This document shows, one piece after another, positions 51,353 to 58,574 of a DNA stretch of 58,574 nucleotides (its first letter is position 1; each line of letters opens with the position of its first letter). The stretch comes from an uncultured Bacteroidota bacterium. Lineage in GTDB: Bacteria; Bacteroidota; Bacteroidia; Bacteroidales; SZUA-534. The notes beneath the pieces are model-generated. The model did not search any database and was not told where the DNA came from. It worked only from the letters and a program-made list of their open reading frames with translations. A program made the translations under genes and the position numbers. The DNA lies in contig CAMKOM010000019.1 in assembly GCA_946414435.1 (NCBI GenBank), positions 1-58,574 of the forward strand. Reading direction: 5' to 3'.

Positions 51353-54300
51353 ATGGAAAAAGTTGTAGGACTTGATTTGGGAACAAATTCGATAGGTATA
51401 TCAATCAGAAACAGTGAAAATGGGAAAAGCATAATAGACCAATTGGATTATTTCAGTTCTATTATTTTCAAATCTGGTGTCGGAAATAGTAAAAGTGGTG
51501 AGTTTTCTTACGCAGCTGAAAGAACGAAAAAACGTTCGACGAGACGCTTGTATCAAGCACGTAAATATAGGATTTGGGAGACTCTAAAATTGTTGATTGA
51601 GAATGGTTATTGCCCATTAAGTATTGAAGACTTGGAAAAGTGGAGCAAATATGATAAAGAAAAAGGACTGAAACGACAATATCCTGTTGACGCAGTTGAA
51701 TTTGAGCAATGGGTTCGCCTGGATTTTAATGGCGATGGGGTTGCCGACTATTCAAGTCCATTCCAATTAAGAGCGGAACTTATAGAAAAGCAATTTGATT
51801 TCTCAATAGAGACCGACCGTTATAAATTAGGAAGAGCATTGTATCATATTGCGCAGCGGCGCGGTTTCAAAAGTAGCAAAGGAGAAACGATAAAAGAGCA
51901 GGAGGCAAGTGAACTGAACGATGCGGAAAATGTTGATATAGATGTCGTCGACGCTCTAAAAAAATCAGAAGAGAAAAAATCGGGAAAGCTGGTTGAGTTT
52001 ATGAAAGAGCACGGGTTAAAAACCGTCGGAGCAGCTTTTTATGAGTTGGAAAAAACAGGCATTCGAGTTCGGAATAGTGAATATCAAGCCGTACGTTCTC
52101 AATATAAGGAAGAAATCAAACAAATTTTTGATTTTCAAAATGGGTTGGACAGCGAAAGCGATTTTTATAGGCGTCTTATCAGTGAGAAAAAAGGAGAAGG
52201 CACCATATTCTACAAGCGGCCACTTCGCTCGCAAAAAGGTTTAGTTGGCAATTGTACACTTGAACCAGGCAAACCACGCTGCCCAATCAGTCATCCAGAG
52301 TTTGAAAAATTTAGGGCTTTGTGTTTGATAAATAATATCCGATTCGGTGAAGGCTTGAAGGAAACATTGACTACGGAACAGAAAAATCGGCTTTATAATG
52401 AGCGCTTTTTGTTGACTAGAACAAGTTTTAAATTTGAAGACATACAAACTTGGATTGAAAAGGAAATCCATAAACAATTGTCATATAAAGACAAGACTAT
52501 TAACTACAAAGGCAACACAAATATAGCAGGATGCCCTGTTTCTGCGAGATTGAAAAAACTTCTTGGCGATGATTGGAAATCGTGGAAGATTGAATCAAAT
52601 GAGACAAAAGCAAATAAAAAGACAGGCGAAGTAAAAAATGTCACGTACTCAGCGCTTGATTTATGGCATATATGTTTTTCATTCGATGAACCTGATTTTA
52701 TCGAGGAATTTGCTCAGAAAAAGCTGGGATTCAATAATGAACAAACAAAACAGCTTGTTAGAATATATGGAGCTATTCAGCAGGGTTATGGCTTGCTGAG
52801 TTTAAAAGCAATCAAAAACATAAATCGCTTTTTAGAGAAAGGGCTTATCTATTCTGATGCGGTTCTTTTAGCAAAGTTGCCAGATATATTTGGTGATAGG
52901 TGGGCACAAGAGGAGGAAAACATAATTGAACAACTTGACACCCTTATTGAAGAAAATCGCCATACAAAACAATTGTATAACATTGCAAATTCATTGATTG
53001 CTGATTATAAATCGTTGGATATCAGTGAACAGTTTGCATATAAAAACCAAGAATACAAACTAGACCAAAGCGATTACGATGACATTAGAAAAGCAACTAT
53101 TGGCAATATTGGAGAAAAAACGTGGGCTAAGAAATCGGTAGAAGAACAAGAATCCATTGTGGCACAAGTGGCAGATTTGTATCAGAATTTCTTCTCTTCA
53201 CAAAAGCGTGAGTATTATATACTGCCTAAGGTTTCAGATGCTTTGGCAGGTTATTTGAGTTCAAAATATGAATATATAAGGGAAAAGGATTTGAGAAAAA
53301 TCTATCACCCGTCAATGATAGAGATATATCCACACGCAAAAGACCAACGAATAGAAGATGGACGGAATATAAAATTGTTAGGTAGTCCTGTTATCGGCGC
53401 ACTTAAGAATCCAATGGCTATGCGGGTTTTGCATACTTTGCGCAAACAAATGAATAGTCTGCTCAAAGTAACTGACGAAAACGGGAATGCTTTGATAGAT
53501 GAGAACACGCGAATAGTTGTTGAAACAGCCCGAGAACTTAATGATGCCAATATGCGTTGGGCGATAGAAGCGTATCAGCGGCAACGAGAGGCAGAAAATA
53601 AGGAGTACGAGAAAATCATACGAGAATACTACCCAACCAGAAATGTTAATGATGATGATATAGATGAAGTCAGATTGTTGTGTGACCAGCACGATGTACT
53701 TGATTTGGATGCTGTATCAACAAATACGAAAAAACATAAAGCAGACAAAACTGATACTTATTATAAAAAGGATATTACCAAATACAGATTATGGCTTGAA
53801 CAGGGTTGTCGTTGTTTATATACAGGCAAGGTGATAAACATTAAAAATCTTTTCTCAAGCAATGCCTTTGATATTGAACACACAATTCCACGAAGCATTT
53901 CGTTTGATGATTCGTTGGCTAACCTGACCATTTGTGATGCGCATTTCAATCGAACAATAAAAAAGAACCAAATGCCGACACAACTGGCCAATTATGAAGA
54001 AATAGAACAACGGTTGCAACCTTGGTTCGAAAAAGTTGAACGTTTGAAAGAAAATGTTGCATTTTGGAAAGCACAATCGAAACGCGCACAAGATAAGGAT
54101 AGAAAAGACCAATGTATTCGCCAGCGTCATTTGTGGCAAATGGAACTTGATTATTGGCAAAACAAAGTTGACCGTTTTACAATGACAGAAGTCAAATCAG
54201 GTTTCAGAAACAGCCAGTTGGTTGATACTCGTATAATCACGAAGTACGCTTATCACTATCTTAAAACCGTTTTCAACAAGGTTGAGGTGCAAAAAGGCAG

Positions 54301-55735
54301 TGTAACCGCCAATTTTAGGAAGATGCTTGGTGTTCAAAGTGTTGACGAGAAGAAGTCGCGTGACAAACATTCGCACCACGCAATCGATGCAACAATGCTG
54401 ACACTTATTCCTGTGGCGGCTAAGCGCGATAAAATGCTTGAACTATTCTATAAAATTCAAGAGAAAGAAAAGCAAAACGAAGATACAACTTGGTTGAAAC
54501 AGGAACTGAGTAAAGAAATAGAAGGCTGCGGTTTAGGTGGTAATATTTCAGAAGTAGCGCCTTTTATTGAAAATAACATTTTGATTAATCATATTTCGAA
54601 AGACCAGACGCTTACTCCTTCGCATAGACGCAAGCGAATTAGAGGCAGAATTGTACCTAAACGAGATGAAAATGGCAATGTTTTGTATGAGCTTAATGAA
54701 GACGGAACTTTCAAGTTAGACAAACTTGGTAATAAGATTCCTCAAGCAAAAGAATGGATTACTGGTGATTGTATTCGAGGACAATTGCACAAAGACTCGT
54801 TTTTTGGAGCGATAAAATATCCGAAAACAAACGAAAATGGGATTCCAATTAAAGAGAATGAACAATTTGTTTATGATAAAGATGCAGAAGGTAATGAAAC
54901 AATTACTATGGTCATACGTGAATTGATTGGGAATTTTAAGAGAGAATCTGATTTGGAGAAGATAATAGACCCGTATTTGCGAGAATCAATTAAAACTACT
55001 GTGGCCAAACGTAAGGAACAAGGCATTTCCTTTGAGAATGCAATAAAAGAACCAATGTGGCTTTTAAATAAAATGGGAGAGGAAATAAAAGAAGATAAAA
55101 ACGGACGCCCGATTTTACCAATACGCCACGTCCGTTGCAAAGTGGCAGCGGGAAGAGGCTTCTTTACCAAAGACAAAGCTATAGAAATAAAAAAGCAAAC
55201 TTATGTATCAAAGTTTGATTATAAGAATTCATTTTATGCACAAAACGACGGTAACTATTTGTGCCTTTTGTATGAAGGTATAAAAAAAGGAAAAGTCGAA
55301 CGTCGTTTTAGATTTTTGAATTATTATGAAACAGTAGCATTGGGAATCAATGATGAATTTGAATTGCAGCAAGAAAAATATTTTCAAAAGATTGAAGAAA
55401 AAAACACGATTTTGAATCTGACAACCATTCTAAAAGCTGGAACAAAAGTGCTAATGTGGAATCAATCACCAGACGAATTATTGGGTATGACAGACGAGAT
55501 GTTAAGCCAAAGATTATATGTGGTTTATAAATTCAATCTTAAAGGAGCTAATTGTATTTACTTACAAAATCATATTGAGGCTCGAAACGAAATTCCTAAA
55601 GAAGAGGATTATACCGTTTTTGATATTAATAAGTATCAAGCGAGGTTAACTCTTGTCGCAAATGGATTCAATTGTTTAATTGAGAATAGAGATTTTAAAA
55701 TTAACGATTTCGGTAAGATTGTTTTTTATGAGTAG
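51353..55735 (+). CDS. cas9: CRISPR-associated endonuclease Cas9, type II-C
   Basis: 1,460 residues, an RNA-guided DNA nuclease. RuvC-I VVGLDLGTNSIG with Asp8; arginine-rich bridge helix RTKKRSTRRLYQARKYR (~60-80); REC-lobe motif ALYHIAQRRGFKSSKG; RuvC-II RIVVETARELN with Glu724; HNH CRCLYTG...DIEHTIPRS with Asp840, His843 and Asn866 (AHFNR); a helical insert common to Bacteroidota II-C Cas9 (RKDQCIRQRHLWQMELDYW); RuvC-III HSHHAIDATM with His1009 and Asp1012; then WED/PAM-interacting region. All catalytic residues are present, so it should cut both strands. No csn2 or cas4 accompanies it, hence II-C. It is much richer in A/T than cas1 and cas2. Confidence 0.98.
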   Translation: MEKVVGLDLGTNSIGISIRNSENGKSIIDQLDYFSSIIFKSGVGNSKSGEFSYAAERTKKRSTRRLYQARKYRIWETLKLLIENGYCPLSIEDLEKWSKYDKEKGLKRQYPVDAVEFEQWVRLDFNGDGVADYSSPFQLRAELIEKQFDFSIETDRYKLGRALYHIAQRRGFKSSKGETIKEQEASELNDAENVDIDVVDALKKSEEKKSGKLVEFMKEHGLKTVGAAFYELEKTGIRVRNSEYQAVRSQYKEEIKQIFDFQNGLDSESDFYRRLISEKKGEGTIFYKRPLRSQKGLVGNCTLEPGKPRCPISHPEFEKFRALCLINNIRFGEGLKETLTTEQKNRLYNERFLLTRTSFKFEDIQTWIEKEIHKQLSYKDKTINYKGNTNIAGCPVSARLKKLLGDDWKSWKIESNETKANKKTGEVKNVTYSALDLWHICFSFDEPDFIEEFAQKKLGFNNEQTKQLVRIYGAIQQGYGLLSLKAIKNINRFLEKGLIYSDAVLLAKLPDIFGDRWAQEEENIIEQLDTLIEENRHTKQLYNIANSLIADYKSLDISEQFAYKNQEYKLDQSDYDDIRKATIGNIGEKTWAKKSVEEQESIVAQVADLYQNFFSSQKREYYILPKVSDALAGYLSSKYEYIREKDLRKIYHPSMIEIYPHAKDQRIEDGRNIKLLGSPVIGALKNPMAMRVLHTLRKQMNSLLKVTDENGNALIDENTRIVVETARELNDANMRWAIEAYQRQREAENKEYEKIIREYYPTRNVNDDDIDEVRLLCDQHDVLDLDAVSTNTKKHKADKTDTYYKKDITKYRLWLEQGCRCLYTGKVINIKNLFSSNAFDIEHTIPRSISFDDSLANLTICDAHFNRTIKKNQMPTQLANYEEIEQRLQPWFEKVERLKENVAFWKAQSKRAQDKDRKDQCIRQRHLWQMELDYWQNKVDRFTMTEVKSGFRNSQLVDTRIITKYAYHYLKTVFNKVEVQKGSVTANFRKMLGVQSVDEKKSRDKHSHHAIDATMLTLIPVAAKRDKMLELFYKIQEKEKQNEDTTWLKQELSKEIEGCGLGGNISEVAPFIENNILINHISKDQTLTPSHRRKRIRGRIVPKRDENGNVLYELNEDGTFKLDKLGNKIPQAKEWITGDCIRGQLHKDSFFGAIKYPKTNENGIPIKENEQFVYDKDAEGNETITMVIRELIGNFKRESDLEKIIDPYLRESIKTTVAKRKEQGISFENAIKEPMWLLNKMGEEIKEDKNGRPILPIRHVRCKVAAGRGFFTKDKAIEIKKQTYVSKFDYKNSFYAQNDGNYLCLLYEGIKKGKVERRFRFLNYYETVALGINDEFELQQEKYFQKIEEKNTILNLTTILKAGTKVLMWNQSPDELLGMTDEMLSQRLYVVYKFNLKGANCIYLQNHIEARNEIPKEEDYTVFDINKYQARLTLVANGFNCLIENRDFKINDFGKIVFYE

Positions 55736-55805
55736 GAGGTATTGACTGCATATTTTTATTACGGAATGCGATAATATGAAGTTGAACAAATAATTGTCAA
55801 TCAGT

Positions 55806-57073
<1,268 letters not shown>

Positions 57074-57096
57074 ATCGAAAAAATGGCCGTATAAAG

Positions 57097-57130
57097 CAAA
57101 AAATCCGACTCAAAAGGGTCGGATTTTCTG
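57097..57130. terminator. Bidirectional terminator between cas2 and the CRISPR array
   Basis: AAAATCCGAC / GTCGGATTTT with an 8-nt loop. The minus-strand side has the better T run (TTTTTTG), which fits array transcripts arriving from the right as well as cas2 mRNA ending. Confidence 0.82.
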
Positions 57131-57181
57131 TTTCTAAAACAGGGTTCATTTTGTTGTGAATCAGCGCGATTCGGATAATCT

Positions 57182-58574
57182 CCTGTTTTCGCGCCGAAAA
57201 ATTACAATTTTGAAAGCAATTCACAACAACAAAACGCAATGCGCCCTTTTCGCTCTCCCTGTTTTCGCGCCGAAAAATTACAATTTTGAAAGCAATTCAC
57301 AACGGAGATAGAGAGTGCATCTATGATAGATGGCCTGTTTTCGCGCCGAAAAATTACAATTTTGAAAGCAATTCACAACTGTAAACAATTAGGCATCAAT
57401 GGCCTCTTTCCTGTTTTCGCGCCGAAAAATTACAATTTTGAAAGCAATTCACAACTGGCGTAAACCTTTTGCAATTTATTACATCCTGTTTTCGCGCCGA
57501 AAAATTACAATTTTGAAAGCAATTCACAACGACAGGGCGTTGTTTTGCTACGATAGATTCCTGTTTTCGCGCCGAAAAATTACAATTTTGAAAGCAATTC
57601 ACAACAATAGCGATTGCTTGTTTCCTACCGACAACCCTGTTTTCGCGCCGAAAAATTACAATTTTGAAAGCAATTCACAACTACGGTGTATTGCTCCATT
57701 GTTTCCATTTTCCTGTTTTCGCGCCGAAAAATTACAATTTTGAAAGCAATTCACAACCAATGACCAACGATGGTTGCACCATCCAATCCTGTTTTCGCGC
57801 CGAAAAATTACAATTTTGAAAGCAATTCACAACAGCCATTAGTTGATACATCAGGCATGACTCCTGTTTTCGCGCCGAAAAATTACAATTTTGAAAGCAA
57901 TTCACAACAATAATTTTGGTCGGTGTTATCTTTCATTTCCTGTTTTCGCGCCGAAAAATTACAATTTTGAAAGCAATTCACAACCTATAGATATATATCG
58001 TGCAGATTTTCATGCCTGTTTTCGCGCCGAAAAATTACAATTTTGAAAGCAATTCACAACGCTCACGTTTCCGCTGATTGGGTTTTCAACCCTGTTTTCG
58101 CGCCGAAAAATTACAATTTTGAAAGCAATTCACAACATTATTAAACAATGAACCAAAAAAAATGCGCCTGTTTTCGCGCCGAAAAATTACAATTTTGAAA
58201 GCAATTCACAACACTTGCGCTTGTTCTTACGCTAACGTCGCGCCTGTTTTCGCGCCGAAAAATTACAATTTTGAAAGCAATTCACAACTTTTGCCGTAGG
58301 TTTGCCTTTGACCTTTCCCCTGTTTTCGCGCCGAAAAATTACAATTTTGAAAGCAATTCACAACTGACGTGACGGGATGCCACCATTTGACGAACCTGTT
58401 TTCGCGCCGAAAAATTACAATTTTGAAAGCAATTCACAACGATGCATCGGCATATTGCTTGGCAAGCGTACCTGTTTTCGCGCCGAAAAATTACAATTTT
58501 GAAAGCAATTCACAACTGAACTCATCGATGATGGCAAGGGCGGAAGCCTGTTTTCGCGCCGAAAAATTACAATT
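57182..58574 (-). CRISPR. Type II-C CRISPR array, 18 full repeats plus one cut by the window end
   Basis: Identical 46-nt repeats begin (plus strand) CCTGTTTTCGCGCC and end GCAATTCACAAC; starts at 57182, 57258, 57334, 57410, 57485, 57560, 57636, 57712, 57788, 57863, 57939, 58015, 58091, 58167, 58243, 58319, 58395, 58471 and 58547 (partial). The 18 spacers are 30 nt, except three of 29 nt. The crRNA sense is the minus strand: there the repeat begins GTTGTGAATTGC, which pairs with the tracrRNA anti-repeat. The array continues past the window, and I saw no spacer matching elsewhere in the window, though I did not check exhaustively. Confidence 0.98.

Noticed and set aside
57396-57743. Open frames across the CRISPR array with repeated peptide units
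   Set aside because: They arise because the 46-nt repeat and 29/30-nt spacers happen to stay open; not protein-coding.

Overview
The window looks like a chromosome segment of an anaerobic member of the Bacteroidales (phylum Bacteroidota); I cannot name the species. Supporting signs are a type IX secretion (T9SS) PorP/SprF protein next to a giant PKD protein with a CHU_C-type C-terminal sorting domain, a DUF4248 protein, LytS/LytTR signalling, an IorAB-PaaK operon, general absence of Shine-Dalgarno sites, and repeated TAnnTTTG -7 promoter elements, the signature of the Bacteroidota primary sigma factor. No rRNA or insertion sequence was seen; one tRNA is cut by the left edge.

Layout. 1-1.1 kb: tRNA-Arg (partial) and a secreted alpha/beta-hydrolase lipoprotein. 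1.2-6.1 kb: a compact peptide-export locus on the minus strand, made of an unannotated 34-residue double-glycine-leader peptide, an attenuator-like hairpin, an outer-membrane beta-barrel protein and a C39-peptidase ABC exporter. 6.2-9.4 kb: class II aldolase, an envelope lipoprotein and a flippase-like membrane protein. 9.5-14.9 kb: a short surface-polysaccharide operon (sugar-phosphate transferase, flippase, GT4, GT2, polymerase/ligase) running into uvrA. 18-21.8 kb: universal stress protein, nucleoside phosphorylase, SirB1-like protein and a two-TM Wzz-like protein. 22-30 kb: PorP/SprF and a ~2,350-residue PKD adhesin-like T9SS substrate. 30.7-35.1 kb: four consecutive secreted proteins of unknown function. 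35.2-37 kb: LytS/LytTR pair. 37.2-38.8 kb: truA, nth and a tiny CPC lipoprotein. 39-42.9 kb: carotenoid/retinol-type oxidoreductase, FabG and LolA-like protein interrupted by a FISUMP-like lipoprotein. 43-44.7 kb: a GIY-YIG/DUF2075 protein of foreign-looking composition. 44.8-48.5 kb: paaK, iorB, iorA.

48.5-51.1 kb is an unusual, gene-poor stretch filled with degenerate GGGATGGGA-type repeats, two small genes (one with a perfect Shine-Dalgarno, rare here) and a candidate structured transcript. 51.1-58.6 kb is a complete type II-C CRISPR-Cas locus: a divergent tracrRNA whose tail appears twice in tandem, a 1,460-residue Cas9, Cas1, Cas2, and an array of 46-nt repeats running off the right edge (18 complete repeats plus one cut, 18 spacers).

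How parts work together: the peptide, exporter and barrel form a plausible secreted-peptide (bacteriocin or signal) system; PorP plus the PKD giant is a T9SS cargo pair; IorAB and PaaK handle aromatic 2-oxoacids and arylacetates; tracrRNA, Cas9, Cas1, Cas2 and the array form an adaptive immune system. The most interesting items are the micro-peptide export locus, the doubled tracrRNA tail, the compositional split between cas9 and cas1-cas2, and the four-gene secreted operon.
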